NCBI GenBank assembly: GCA_023264815.1
Contig: JAHFUZ010000011.1
Coordinates: 52,362 to 116,361, forward strand
Direction of reading: 5' to 3'
Length of the DNA: 64,000 bases
Origin: Arthrobacter sp.
GTDB lineage: Bacteria; Actinomycetota; Actinomycetes; Actinomycetales; Micrococcaceae
This document shows, piece after piece, positions 1-8,630 of this stretch. Position 1 is the stretch's first letter. Every line of letters starts with the position of its first letter. Below the pieces are notes generated by a model. The model was not told where the DNA came from. It was given only the letters and a program-made list of their open reading frames with translations, and did not search any database. Made by a program: the position numbers and the translations under genes.

Positions 1-1
1 G

Positions 2-460
2 GCCGCCGCGGAGTTGGGCCTTCCCGTCAAAATGCGCCTGGTGAGCTACGCGTACGCTGGCGTGGAACCGGAAGTGATGGGCATCGGGCCGGTTCCAGCC
101 ACCGAAAAGGCGCTGAAGAACGCCGGCCTCAGCATTGCGGACATCGGGCTTTTTGAAATCAACGAAGCATTCGCCGTCCAGGTTTTAAGCTTCCTTGACC
201 ACTTTGGAATCTCCGACGACGACCCCCGGGTCAACCGCTACGGCGGCGCCATCGCGGTGGGCCACCCGCTTGCATCCTCCGGCGTCCGGCTGATGAACCA
301 GCTCGCCCGGCAGTTCGAGGAAGACCCGTCCGTCCGGTACGGCATCACCACCATGTGCATCGGCCTGGGCATGGGCGCCACTGTCATCTGGGAAAACCCT
401 CATCATGCCGAGTACAGCGGCGCCGCCCACGAAGAATCCACCGAAGGAGCCGCCGCATGA
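2..460 (+). CDS. fadA: Acetyl-CoA acyltransferase (thiolase), C-terminal part
   Basis: This is the C-terminal ~152 residues of a thiolase, open at the left window edge; the ORF track begins at an internal TTG (14), but the frame continues to base 2. Thiolases cleave 3-ketoacyl-CoA to acyl-CoA plus acetyl-CoA, the last step of beta-oxidation. Visible family signatures are NEAFA, the GGAIAVGHP block carrying the catalytic His, and the C-terminal CIGLGMGA block carrying the second active-site Cys. The nucleophilic Cys of the N-terminal half lies outside the window. The stop overlaps the start of the next gene in an ATGA, so the two are translationally coupled. The pairing matches the fadA-fadB arrangement known in other actinobacteria. 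Confidence 0.93.
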   Translation, partial: AAAELGLPVKMRLVSYAYAGVEPEVMGIGPVPATEKALKNAGLSIADIGLFEINEAFAVQVLSFLDHFGISDDDPRVNRYGGAIAVGHPLASSGVRLMNQLARQFEEDPSVRYGITTMCIGLGMGATVIWENPHHAEYSGAAHEESTEGAAA

Positions 461-2637
461 GCGCCGCAGATTTCACCAGACTCGCCGATCTTTTTCCGAA
501 CGAGACCGTCACGCACTCCTACGTCCAGGACATTGAGCTTCCGGCCGCCCCCGGCCAGCCGAGCCCCGGAACCTTTGCGCTGATCACCCTGGACAACGGC
601 CTGGACCACACCAAACCCACTACCCTGGGGCCCAACACCCTGGTTGAACTGGGCACGGTGCTGGAGGGCCTCAAGGACCGCGCCGCCCGCGGTGAGATCG
701 TGGGCGTCGGGGTGACCGGCAAGCCGTATTTCCTGGTGGCCGGCGCGGACCTGTCCGCCGTCAAGTCCCTGGAGGACCGGGAGCATGGATTGTGGATGGC
801 CCAGCTCGGCCACGATGTCTACGCAACCCTGGCAAACCTGGGCGTCCCCAGCTTCGCGTTTATCAACGGCGTTGCCCTGGGCGGCGGCCTGGAGATCGCC
901 CTGCAGTCCACCTACCGCACCGTCTCCACCGCTGCCGGAGCGCTGGCACTTCCTGAAGCCCTCCTGGGCCTGGTCCCTGGCTGGGGCGGCGTTTATATCC
1001 TGCCGCGGCTGATCGGTCCGGAGAATGCGGTTAAGGTGATGATCGAAAATCCGCTCAGCAACAACCGCACGCTGACGGGGCCGCAGGCCTTCGAGCTGGG
1101 CATAGCGGACGCCCTGCTCGAACCGGCCGACTTCCTGGAGCAGTCCCTCCTCTGGGCCGCGAAAGTCATCACCGGCGAGGTGGCGCCGGACCGGGCCAAC
1201 GCCGTCGACCCTTCGGACCCCGCCGTCGCCGGGCGGTGGGATTCGGCAGTAGCCGCAGGCCGCGCCTTCGTGGAAGCCAAAACATCCAATGCCTCCCCTG
1301 CTCCTGCCAAGGTGCTGGACATCCTCGAAGCCAACCGGACCATGAGCCAGGCTGACTCCGCAGCGCTCGAATGCGAGACCCTGGCCGGGCTGATGCAGAC
1401 CGACGAATTCCGCGCTACGGTCTACGCCTTCCTGGATCTCGTGCAGAAGCGGTCCAAGCGGCCGGCGGGCGCACCGGACCGAAAGCTCGCCCGCCCTGTG
1501 ACCAAGGTGGGTGTGGTGGGTGCCGGCCTGATGGCAAGCCAGCTCGCTTTGCTGTTTGCCCGCCAGCTCAAAGTCCCCGTGGTCATGACGGACATCGACC
1601 AGGCCCGTGTGGACAAAGGCGTTGGCTACGTCCACGCCGAAGTGGACAAGCTGCTGGGCAAGAAGAGGATCAGCCCGGATGCGGCCAACCGCACCAAGGC
1701 CCTGGTCACGGGCTCGGTTTCCAAGGAGGCATTCGCGGACGCCGACTTTGTGATTGAAGCTGTCTTCGAAGAGCTGAACATCAAGAAGCAGGTCTTCGCC
1801 GAGGTGGAAGCCATCGTCTCGCCGGAGTGCATTCTCGCCACCAACACCTCGTCCCTGTCTGTCACCGCCATGGCGGCGGACCTGGCACATCCGGAACGCC
1901 TGGTGGGATTCCACTTCTTCAATCCGGTAGCGGTGATGCCGCTGCTCGAAATCGTGCGCGCACCCAAGACCGGGGACGCCGTGCTGGCCACAGCTTTTGA
2001 GCTGGCCAGGGGACTGAAGAAGACGGCCGTGCTGGTCAAGGATGCGCCGGCGTTTGTGGTCAACCGGATCCTGTTGCGGCTGATGGGCGAGGTGGTGGCG
2101 GCCTTTGACGAGGGCACGCCGGCCGACGTTGCGGACAACGCGCTGCGTCCCATGGGCCTGCCGATGACCCCGTTTACGCTGGGCGCCATGGTGGGTTTGC
2201 CGGTGGCCCAGCACGTCCAGGAGTCCCTGCACGCCGCCTTCGGCGACCGGTTCGAGGTGTCCGCCAATCTGCAGAAGCTGATCGACAACGGCGTCAGGTC
2301 GCTGTGGGCCCCGGCCGCTGACGGCTCGCAGGAAATACCCGCGTCCACGCTCTCGCTGTTGTCCTTCGGCACGTCCCCCTCCACCGGCGGGGACGTGCTG
2401 CGAAGGGTGCAGGACGCCCTGGCCCAGGAGATCGGACTGATGCTGGCCGAAGGCGTGGTGGCCGGTCCCGAGGACATCGACCTGTGCATGATCCTCGGCG
2501 CAGGCTGGCCCATGTTCCTTGGCGGCATCACGCCGTACCTGGACCGTGTTGGAGCCTCCGAGCGGGTGAACGGCAGGCGCTTCCATGCACCGGGGGCGGC
2601 CTCCAGCACGGCCGCATCGAGCACTGCCGCTGCCTAG
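457..2637 (+). CDS. fadB: 3-hydroxyacyl-CoA dehydrogenase / enoyl-CoA hydratase, FadB type
   Basis: This is a bifunctional beta-oxidation enzyme of 726 aa. The N-terminal crotonase domain (about residues 30-300) hydrates enoyl-CoA; the likely catalytic acids are E146 (in ALGGGLEIA) and E167 (in LPEALLG), spaced as in FadB. From about residue 349 an NAD-binding 3-hydroxyacyl-CoA dehydrogenase domain follows, with VGVVGAGLMAS and the catalytic HFFNPV block near residue 485. I chose the ATG at 457 rather than the track start at 355, because it overlaps the thiolase stop as ATGA and the extra residues look like out-of-frame thiolase sequence. It forms the alpha partner of the upstream thiolase. 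FadJ is an alternative name; the sequence alone does not decide between them. Confidence 0.93.
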   Translation: MSAADFTRLADLFPNETVTHSYVQDIELPAAPGQPSPGTFALITLDNGLDHTKPTTLGPNTLVELGTVLEGLKDRAARGEIVGVGVTGKPYFLVAGADLSAVKSLEDREHGLWMAQLGHDVYATLANLGVPSFAFINGVALGGGLEIALQSTYRTVSTAAGALALPEALLGLVPGWGGVYILPRLIGPENAVKVMIENPLSNNRTLTGPQAFELGIADALLEPADFLEQSLLWAAKVITGEVAPDRANAVDPSDPAVAGRWDSAVAAGRAFVEAKTSNASPAPAKVLDILEANRTMSQADSAALECETLAGLMQTDEFRATVYAFLDLVQKRSKRPAGAPDRKLARPVTKVGVVGAGLMASQLALLFARQLKVPVVMTDIDQARVDKGVGYVHAEVDKLLGKKRISPDAANRTKALVTGSVSKEAFADADFVIEAVFEELNIKKQVFAEVEAIVSPECILATNTSSLSVTAMAADLAHPERLVGFHFFNPVAVMPLLEIVRAPKTGDAVLATAFELARGLKKTAVLVKDAPAFVVNRILLRLMGEVVAAFDEGTPADVADNALRPMGLPMTPFTLGAMVGLPVAQHVQESLHAAFGDRFEVSANLQKLIDNGVRSLWAPAADGSQEIPASTLSLLSFGTSPSTGGDVLRRVQDALAQEIGLMLAEGVVAGPEDIDLCMILGAGWPMFLGGITPYLDRVGASERVNGRRFHAPGAASSTAASSTAAA

Positions 2638-2664
2638 GCGCAGCGGGCCTGAGCCAAAAGCATA

Positions 2665-2702
2665 GGGCAGTTTGACCGGGCAGGGGCCCGGTCAAACTGC
2701 CC
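2665..2702. terminator. Bidirectional hairpin terminator between fadB and the ECF operon
   Basis: A perfect 17-bp inverted repeat (GGGCAGTTTGACCGGGC and its complement) with a 4-nt AGGG loop lies between two convergent genes. The right arm contains the last codons and the stop of the ECF ATPase gene (stop at 2692-2694), so the terminator is partly coding on the minus strand. No clear U-tract is present, which is common in high-GC actinobacteria. Confidence 0.85.
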
Positions 2703-4299
2703 TCAACTTTCCATCGTCGAGAGCTGCGACGCGGTGTGCCAGGGTCCGCGCGTAGGCCAGGTCATGTGTCACGAGGACGACGGCGGTGCCCTCCCCTGCT
2801 GCCTGCCGCACCGCGGTGTCCAACCGGGCCAGGCCGTGGCGGTCGAGGGCGACAGTCGGCTCATCCAGGGCCATAACGCGCGGCTGCCTGGCCAGGACCG
2901 TGGCCAGTGCAAGGAGCCTCTGCTGGGAAGCGGGCAGTTCGGCGGGATGCTTCCCGGCTGCGTCCGCCAGGCCGACGGCGGACAAGGCACGCCGGACCGA
3001 GGCTGCGGCCGCCGGTCCAGCCACCAGCCCAAACCCGATTTCCCGTTCCGCTGTCCGCTCGAACAGCTGGTCGCGGGGGTCCTGAAAGAGCAGGCCGACG
3101 TCCGCGGCCACCGTGCCCGGAGGCAGGCCGGCGATGTCCTGCCCGTTGACCAGGACACTGCCGGCCTGCGGCTGGAGCAGCCCGTTCAGGTGGCGCAGCA
3201 GCGTGGATTTTCCGGCGCCGTTCGGCCCCAGGACGGCCACAATCTCACCCGGATGGACTGCCAGGCTGACGCCATTCAGGACGGCCGGCCCCGCCGGACA
3301 CAAGGCCGTCCGGCGGAATAGACTCCGACTATGTGGCTGTTCGTAGGCAAAGCTGACGTCGCGGAGCTCCAGCGCGGCAACCTTTCCCTGCCGGGACCCA
3401 GCGCCGGCCGGCCGGGCCTGAGCTTGCCGGGGCGGAACTTGCCGGGCCGAAGCTGGCAACGCCGGAGCTGAACGGACGCCAACGGCTGGACCCTGCGGCG
3501 ACAGGTCCGCCTCTCCTGCATCCGCCCCGAGGACTCCGGCGGCTGCCAACCGCGGCGACGCTGCCAGCTCCGCCGGGGTTCCGTGGCCAACACACGTACC
3601 GTTGTCCAGCAGGATCCAACGCCCGGCGTCCAGCACCAGGGCATCCACCGCCTGGCTCAACACCACCACGGCGGTCCCGCCGGCCACGAGGCTCCGCACC
3701 AGGGCTGTCAGGTGTGCTGCGCCATCCGTGTCCAGGGAGGCGAAAGGTTCGTCAAGGAGCAGGACGTCTGGTTGGCCGATGATGGCACAGCCGATGGCCA
3801 GGCGCCGGCGTTCGCCCCCTGAGATCCTCGCCGGGTCACGGTCCAGGAGATCCGCCAGCCCGGTGAGGGCCGCCACCCGTTGGACGGCGCGCTCCATGTC
3901 AGCGCGCACCGTCCCCAGGTTTTCGAGTCCAAACGCCAGTTCCTCGGCCACGGTGGCGCGGACGGTGGACAACGCGGCCGTAGCATCCTGCGGGACAAAG
4001 CCCACGTGGCGGCACCAGGCTGCGGGGTCGATGCGCGGGTCCTCCGGCGCGCCGCGGAAATCGAGCCGGGTACCGGCCAGCTCCAGGTACCCTTCCAAAA
4101 CTCCGCCGCTGCCAGGACGGAGCCAGCCCGCCAGGAGCCGCCCCAGAGTTGATTTGCCGCTGCCCGAACCGCCCAGGATGGCCGTCAGCGTTCCGGGTGC
4201 CAGGGACAGGCCGGTGCCAGCCAGCGCCGGAGCCACCTCACCGTGATAGGTAAAACGTCCCACCCGCGCGGCCAGTACCGGAGTCAACGTGCCGCGCAT
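2692..4299 (-). CDS. ECF transporter ATPase, two fused nucleotide-binding domains
   Basis: A 535-aa protein with two ABC ATPase domains in tandem, like the fused EcfA1/EcfA2 (YkoD type) of energy-coupling-factor importers. NBD1 has Walker A GGSGSGKST at about residue 43, signature ISGGERRR and Walker B LLLDEP. NBD2 has Walker A GPNGAGKST at about residue 365 and Walker B ALDEPTVALD, but its signature reads LPASQQR instead of LSGGQ. A Pro/Ala/Arg-rich linker joins the halves. It is the last gene of a three-gene operon (S component, EcfT, ATPase), starting 3 nt after the EcfT stop. It should energise uptake of a small metabolite or vitamin from the cytoplasmic side; the substrate is set by the S component and is unknown. 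Confidence 0.9.
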   Translation of the reverse strand: MRGTLTPVLAARVGRFTYHGEVAPALAGTGLSLAPGTLTAILGGSGSGKSTLGRLLAGWLRPGSGGVLEGYLELAGTRLDFRGAPEDPRIDPAAWCRHVGFVPQDATAALSTVRATVAEELAFGLENLGTVRADMERAVQRVAALTGLADLLDRDPARISGGERRRLAIGCAIIGQPDVLLLDEPFASLDTDGAAHLTALVRSLVAGGTAVVVLSQAVDALVLDAGRWILLDNGTCVGHGTPAELAASPRLAAAGVLGADAGEADLSPQGPAVGVRSAPALPASARQVPPRQAQARPAGAGSRQGKVAALELRDVSFAYEQPHSRSLFRRTALCPAGPAVLNGVSLAVHPGEIVAVLGPNGAGKSTLLRHLNGLLQPQAGSVLVNGQDIAGLPPGTVAADVGLLFQDPRDQLFERTAEREIGFGLVAGPAAAASVRRALSAVGLADAAGKHPAELPASQQRLLALATVLARQPRVMALDEPTVALDRHGLARLDTAVRQAAGEGTAVVLVTHDLAYARTLAHRVAALDDGKLRAV

Positions 4300-4302
4300 T
4301 CC

Positions 4303-5046
4303 CTACGCGCCCGCCGTCGGGAATACCAGCCGGGCGGCCACTGCCGCCGCCGCGGCCAGTAGCAAAACCAGCCGCAGAACCCGCTGGAGTGGCGGATCCG
4401 GAACCTCCCGGTAGCTGGTGCGGGGGCCGGGGCTGCTGAACCCGCGGGCCTCCAGGGCCTGGGCCCGGGTCCCTGCATCATCCACGAGCGAGAGGACCAG
4501 CGGAACTGCCTGCAGCCGGAAGGCGGCCACACGGTGGGCCCAGCCCCGGCGGATCAGCAGGCCGCGGGCTTCCTGCGCCTGCCGGATCCGCTGCACGCGC
4601 GCGCTGATGGCGGGCACCAGGGTGAGCGTTGAGGCGAGGACGAAGGCAAACCGGCCTTTCACTCCCCGCGAGGACAGGGCCGCCACCAGGTCAGGAACGC
4701 TGACGCTGAAAGAGAACAGCAGCATGGCAAGCACGGCGGCCGAGAGCTGGGCTGTCCGTTCTGCACCAAACTGCAGGCCCTCCGCCGTCACCCGCGCAGG
4801 TCCCCACGATGCCAGGACGGTGGCGCCCTCAGGGAAGAACAACCCGTGAAGCAGCAGCAGGGACACCCCCAGGGGAATCACGACGGCGGCAGCGGCCGGC
4901 AGCATCCGCCGGGCAGTTCCGGCCACAACGGACAGCCCCACGGCAGTTGCACCTACGGCGACGGACAGCGGCCAGCAGGCAGCCGCCGTCGTGATAAGTG
5001 CGGTACTGCCGGCGGCCGCCAGCGCCGTCAGGGGGTGGAGGCGCAT
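4303..5046 (-). CDS. ECF transporter transmembrane component EcfT (CbiQ family)
   Basis: A 247-aa integral membrane protein with several hydrophobic segments in the N-terminal half. A cytoplasmic region follows with RIRQAQEARGL and AQALEARGFSS, the two Ala-Arg-Gly coupling motifs that contact the ATPase grooves in EcfT proteins. It joins the substrate-binding S component to the ATPases. The ATG at 5046 lies 8 nt after the S-component stop, and the stop lies 3 nt before the ATPase start, so the three genes form one operon. Family assignment rests on the two ARG motifs and the neighbours. Confidence 0.9.
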   Translation of the reverse strand: MRLHPLTALAAAGSTALITTAAACWPLSVAVGATAVGLSVVAGTARRMLPAAAAVVIPLGVSLLLLHGLFFPEGATVLASWGPARVTAEGLQFGAERTAQLSAAVLAMLLFSFSVSVPDLVAALSSRGVKGRFAFVLASTLTLVPAISARVQRIRQAQEARGLLIRRGWAHRVAAFRLQAVPLVLSLVDDAGTRAQALEARGFSSPGPRTSYREVPDPPLQRVLRLVLLLAAAAAVAARLVFPTAGA

Positions 5047-5054
5047 CTGGGCGG

Positions 5055-5927
5055 TTAGGAGCCCTGGCCGGTGGACGGGGTGGCTGGCCCGGCGTTTCCG
5101 GGCAGCTCATCGTTTCCGGGCTGCGCCGCCTGCCCGGCCAGCACACGGTGCCGCCGGACAAAGGGGAACTGCAGCCTGGTGCGGCGCGGCAGTGCGTAAA
5201 CCAGGAGGGCCACGAGGGTGAAGACAATGGCCTTATCCATGGGGTCCGAGATCAGGGCCTGCTTAGTGATGGCGGCCAGCAGGCTGTCCCCCATGGACCG
5301 GAAGGCGCTGACGATCGCTCCTGTGGCCAGGCCGGACGTGCCGCCAAACACGAAGGCTGCTACGGGGGCGGAGACCACGCCGCCAATGATGCCGGTGACG
5401 AAGCCGGCCACCGGGACCAGGTAGAAACGGCGGAAGAGACCGTAGCGGGCGGCGAGGCCGGCCAGGCAGCCGATCAGGGCTGCGCCGGCGGCGAACGGCA
5501 GGACTGTGGGGTTGAAGAAGGACCAGACGATGCTGCTCAGGGCTCCGGTGGCCGCTCCGGCCGCCGGGCCGGCGAGGACAGCGATCAGCACCGTGCCGAT
5601 GGCGTCGAGGTAGAAAGGCACCAGGGTACTGCCGACAAACTGTCCCAGGACGATGTTCAGCACCAGCGCCACCGGAATCAGCACCAGCGTGGAGACGGGC
5701 AGGGTGGGCAGCACGGCCACGATCAGCAGGACAGCGCCTACGAGGAAGCCGGAGAGGGCGATCAGGGCCGCTGCGCTGCCCGGCCCGCCCGTGATGTCTG
5801 CGGGCTGGTTGAGGACCAGGTAGATATAGGTCCCTGCTATGGCCAGGGCTCCAAGGATTTCCAGGAGGCGGCGGTTCCGGGCCGTGGCCGGCGTGTGCGG
5901 CGGCAGCGTGAGGGATGGCGATGACAT
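5055..5927 (-). CDS. ECF transporter S component, substrate unknown
   Basis: A 290-aa polytopic membrane protein, first gene of the ECF operon. I used the ATG at 5927 (MSSPSLT) rather than the track start at 5987 because AAAGGAA sits just upstream of it. It has about six to eight hydrophobic segments, and the sequence FYLDAIGTVLIAVLAGPAAG resembles the core helix signature of several uncharacterised S components. It is longer than the usual ~180-200 aa, with extra hydrophobic segments and a Pro/Gly-rich C-terminal tail. It should bind the substrate in the membrane. I cannot name the substrate. The nearest catabolic neighbour on the same strand is a nucleoside hydrolase, separated by mtr on the other strand, which only weakly hints at nucleosides. 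Confidence 0.8.
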   Translation of the reverse strand: MSSPSLTLPPHTPATARNRRLLEILGALAIAGTYIYLVLNQPADITGGPGSAAALIALSGFLVGAVLLIVAVLPTLPVSTLVLIPVALVLNIVLGQFVGSTLVPFYLDAIGTVLIAVLAGPAAGAATGALSSIVWSFFNPTVLPFAAGAALIGCLAGLAARYGLFRRFYLVPVAGFVTGIIGGVVSAPVAAFVFGGTSGLATGAIVSAFRSMGDSLLAAITKQALISDPMDKAIVFTLVALLVYALPRRTRLQFPFVRRHRVLAGQAAQPGNDELPGNAGPATPSTGQGS

Positions 5928-5955
5928 GGCGTTCCTTTGGGGGATACAGGCTCTG

Positions 5956-5991
5956 CCGCCCGGAAGGCCCGGGCGGGGGCGGAACACCGCC
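5956..5991 (-). promoter_or_regulatory. Two adjacent hairpins in the ECF operon leader
   Basis: Upstream of the S-component start (5927), the minus-strand leader can form two short perfect hairpins. One has an 8-bp stem (CCGCCCGG, 5956-5976) and the other a 5-bp stem GGCGG/CCGCC with a 4-nt loop (5978-5991). ECF operons are often riboswitch-controlled, so a structured leader is plausible. I do not recognise a TPP, cobalamin, FMN or preQ1 core here. Confidence 0.3.
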
Positions 5992-6148
5992 TATGTCACC
6001 TCGGCGGCAGCCGGGGGCAACTGCGCCGGCCCGGTCCGGGACCAGTCTACCGGTCCTGGGATCCGCGGGACCGAGCTGGGCCCGTGATGGAGAGTAGACT
6101 CCCTGGGACCCGCCGCTGCACGCCGCTGACCTTCCGAAAGGCCTACCC

Positions 6149-7573
6149 ATGCCCCATTACGATCTCGCCATCATTGGTTCTGGATCGGGTAACTCGCTGA
6201 TTTCCCCCTTCTGGGCCGGCAAGCGGGTGGCCCTCATCGACGGCGGTGTCTTCGGCGGCACATGTGTCAACGTCGGCTGCATCCCCACGAAAATGTTCGC
6301 CTACCCGGCGGCCCTGGCCGCGGTCCCTGCCGAAGCATCGCGCCTCGGCGTGGACCTGACGCTGGACAGCGCGCGGTGGAATGCGATCCGCGACCGGATC
6401 TTTGGCCGCATCGATGCCATCTCCGAATCCGGCCGGCGCTATCGCGCCGAGGAGCTGGACAACGTGGACCTGTACCAGGAATTTGTCCGTTTCACGGGAC
6501 CCCGTTCCCTCCAGACCGAATCCGGGACACGGATCACCGCCGACCAGGTGGCAGTGGCTGCCGGGTCGCGGGCCGTAAAGCCCGATGTCCCCGGCATGGA
6601 CCTCCCCCAGGTGCATACCTCGGACACCGTGATGCGCATCGACGGCCCGCCGCGTCAGGTTGTGGTGGTGGGCGGCGGCTACATCGCCGCGGAATTCGCG
6701 GCTATCTTCCACGGCTTCGGGTCCGAGGTGGTCCAGGTCAACCGCTCCGGCCGCCTTCTCCGCGGCAATGACGGGGAGATTGCCCGGCGGTTCGCCGAGG
6801 CTGCCGCCCGCCGCTGGAAGCTGGAGCTGGGGTTTTCGCTGCAGGCAGTGGAGGACACCGGGGATGGCCGGGTCACGGCCGTGTTCGACGACGGCGACGG
6901 CAAGCAGTTGCGCCTGGAAACTGACATTGTGCTCATGGCTACCGGACGCGTGCCCAACACGGACAAGCTCGACGTCGGCGCTGCGGGGTTCGACCTTGCC
7001 CCAGACAAGACCCTGTCCGTTGACCCCCAATTGCGGGTGCTCTCGCACGGAGAGCCGGTTGGAGGCGTGTATGCGTTGGGCGACGTCGCCAACCGCTTCC
7101 AGCTTAAACATGTGGCCAACCGCGAAGCGCGCGTGGTGGCCCACAACCTCGAACACCCGGAACGCCTGCGCAGCATCGACTACACGGGGGTGCCTTTTGC
7201 GGTGTTCACACAGCCGCAGCTGGCCGCCGTCGGGCTGACGGAAGAGGAAGCACGCGCACGGGCAGGAGGCGCGGAGGACATTGTGGTGGCTGTCCAGGAC
7301 TACGGAACCACCGCCTATGGCTGGGCCATGGAAGACTCCGAGGGGATCGTGAAACTGATCGCGGAAAAGTCCACCGGCCGGCTGCTGGGCGCCCACATCC
7401 TCGGCCACGAGGCCGCCATGCTGATCCAGCCGCTGGTCCAGGCGATCGCCTTCTCCACCCCTGTGCCAACGCTGGCGCGGGGACCGTACTGGATCCACCC
7501 GGCGCTGACCGAGGTGGTGGAAAACGCCCTGCTGGCGCTGGAGGTGGACGTGCCTGGGGACGTGCCGCTGTAG
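6149..7573 (+). CDS. mtr: Mycothione reductase
   Basis: A 474-aa flavoprotein disulfide reductase that regenerates mycothiol from mycothione with NADPH, part of actinobacterial thiol redox control in the cytoplasm. It has an N-terminal FAD-binding IIGSGSGN, the redox pair C39/C44 in GGTCVNVGCIPTK, an NADPH-binding GGGYIAAEF near residue 172, and a second FAD motif ending in ALGDVAN. The C-terminal catalytic His-Glu pair is H450 and E455 (HPALTE). The CVNVGC spacing and the KMFAYPA segment after it resemble Mtr rather than lipoamide dehydrogenase, which occurs separately in this window (lpdA). It is divergent from the ECF operon and convergent with the nucleoside hydrolase. Confidence 0.92.
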   Translation: MPHYDLAIIGSGSGNSLISPFWAGKRVALIDGGVFGGTCVNVGCIPTKMFAYPAALAAVPAEASRLGVDLTLDSARWNAIRDRIFGRIDAISESGRRYRAEELDNVDLYQEFVRFTGPRSLQTESGTRITADQVAVAAGSRAVKPDVPGMDLPQVHTSDTVMRIDGPPRQVVVVGGGYIAAEFAAIFHGFGSEVVQVNRSGRLLRGNDGEIARRFAEAAARRWKLELGFSLQAVEDTGDGRVTAVFDDGDGKQLRLETDIVLMATGRVPNTDKLDVGAAGFDLAPDKTLSVDPQLRVLSHGEPVGGVYALGDVANRFQLKHVANREARVVAHNLEHPERLRSIDYTGVPFAVFTQPQLAAVGLTEEEARARAGGAEDIVVAVQDYGTTAYGWAMEDSEGIVKLIAEKSTGRLLGAHILGHEAAMLIQPLVQAIAFSTPVPTLARGPYWIHPALTEVVENALLALEVDVPGDVPL

Positions 7574-7594
7574 GGACGGGCTCCGGCGGCCCGC

Positions 7595-8620
7595 TTAGCG
7601 CAGCCGTGCCGCGAGGCCCCCGATGGACCGGATCAGTTCCCGGAAGGCCTGGTCGGGTTTGTTGTCCGCCACGATCCTCGCGGTGGGCGGGTGCTGCCAG
7701 AGGTTCCTGTAGTCCGCCACGGTGGTGCCCATCAGCAGCGGTGAATCCACTTCGACGTCCACGGTGGCCAGGCGGGTTGCGTAGTCGAGGGTCCCGGCCG
7801 CCACTCCGGCGGCGAAGTAGTCGTGGACGTGGGCGAGGTAGCCCTGGCCGTGGAGCCGGTGGAACTCGAAGTAGAAGCGCAGGGCATCAGACAGGTGCTT
7901 TATCAGCGGGCTGTCCGCTGCGCTCCTGAGCCCTTCAGGCTGTTTGGGCAGGACCAGTTCCCGGTCGGCGCAGCCGGCAGCCTCCGCCAGCCGGAGCACG
8001 TGCTCGGGCCGCAGTTCGATCCGTTCCGTGGTGTCCAGGGAACAGACAATCGGCAGCCGGTCCGCCGGCAGGCCGCGGTAGGCCGCATAGACTTCCTTGG
8101 CCGCGTGCGGGTCAACGTGGGTGTTCCACTCGGCGGTGGGGGTGGTGTTGCCCTGGTGGTAGAAGCTGCCGCCCATGATGACCACTTTGCCCAGCAGTTC
8201 GGGCAGCCGCGGTTCCTTCCGGATGGCCAGCGCGAAGTTCGTCAGCGGTGCCGTGATCAGGGCCGTCAGTTCCCCCGGGTTCGCCCGGGCCGCCTCTACC
8301 CACAGGTCTGCGGCGTGCCGTGGCGATACCGTCCCGGCCGGCGGCGGCAGTTCGGCGTAACCGATGCCCTGGGGGCCGTGGGTTTCCGGCGTGGTGACCA
8401 GCGGGATGGCGAGCGGACCCTCGGCACCAACGGCCACTTCCACTCCGGTACGGCCGCACAACTCAAGCATGGCGAGCGTGTTGCGCGCCACCTGCTGTGC
8501 GTCCACGTTCCCCGGCGAGGCCGTAACTGCCACGAACTCCACATCGGGCAGCGAGGCCAGGTAGGCCACCGCCAGGGCGTCGTCGATCCCGGTGTCAACG
8601 TCCAGCAGGAGCCTGGTCAT
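7595..8620 (-). CDS. Inosine-uridine-preferring nucleoside hydrolase
   Basis: A 341-aa hydrolase that cleaves the N-glycosidic bond of nucleosides to ribose and base. The Ca2+-binding signature DVDTGIDDALA sits at residues 7-17, with further family blocks VTASPGNV, VIMGGSF and WNTHVDPHAA. I chose ATG 8620 because AGGGG precedes it and the DxDxG motif must be N-terminal; the track start at 8671 adds residues not expected in the family. It lies 10 nt downstream of the aldo/keto reductase gene, probably as one operon. Specificity (purine, pyrimidine or broad) cannot be told from the sequence. Confidence 0.9.
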   Translation of the reverse strand: MTRLLLDVDTGIDDALAVAYLASLPDVEFVAVTASPGNVDAQQVARNTLAMLELCGRTGVEVAVGAEGPLAIPLVTTPETHGPQGIGYAELPPPAGTVSPRHAADLWVEAARANPGELTALITAPLTNFALAIRKEPRLPELLGKVVIMGGSFYHQGNTTPTAEWNTHVDPHAAKEVYAAYRGLPADRLPIVCSLDTTERIELRPEHVLRLAEAAGCADRELVLPKQPEGLRSAADSPLIKHLSDALRFYFEFHRLHGQGYLAHVHDYFAAGVAAGTLDYATRLATVDVEVDSPLLMGTTVADYRNLWQHPPTARIVADNKPDQAFRELIRSIGGLAARLR

Positions 8621-8630
8621 CTGCGGCCCC

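Noticed and set aside
403-2586. Long minus-strand ORF opposite fadB (727 aa)
   Set aside because: It is a shadow frame of fadB with His/Gly/Arg-rich low-quality translation and no domain; high GC gives many such frames.
5928-6148. TPP or cobalamin riboswitch before the ECF operon
   Set aside because: I looked for CTGAGA/ACC-type and B12-box sequences on the minus strand and found none.
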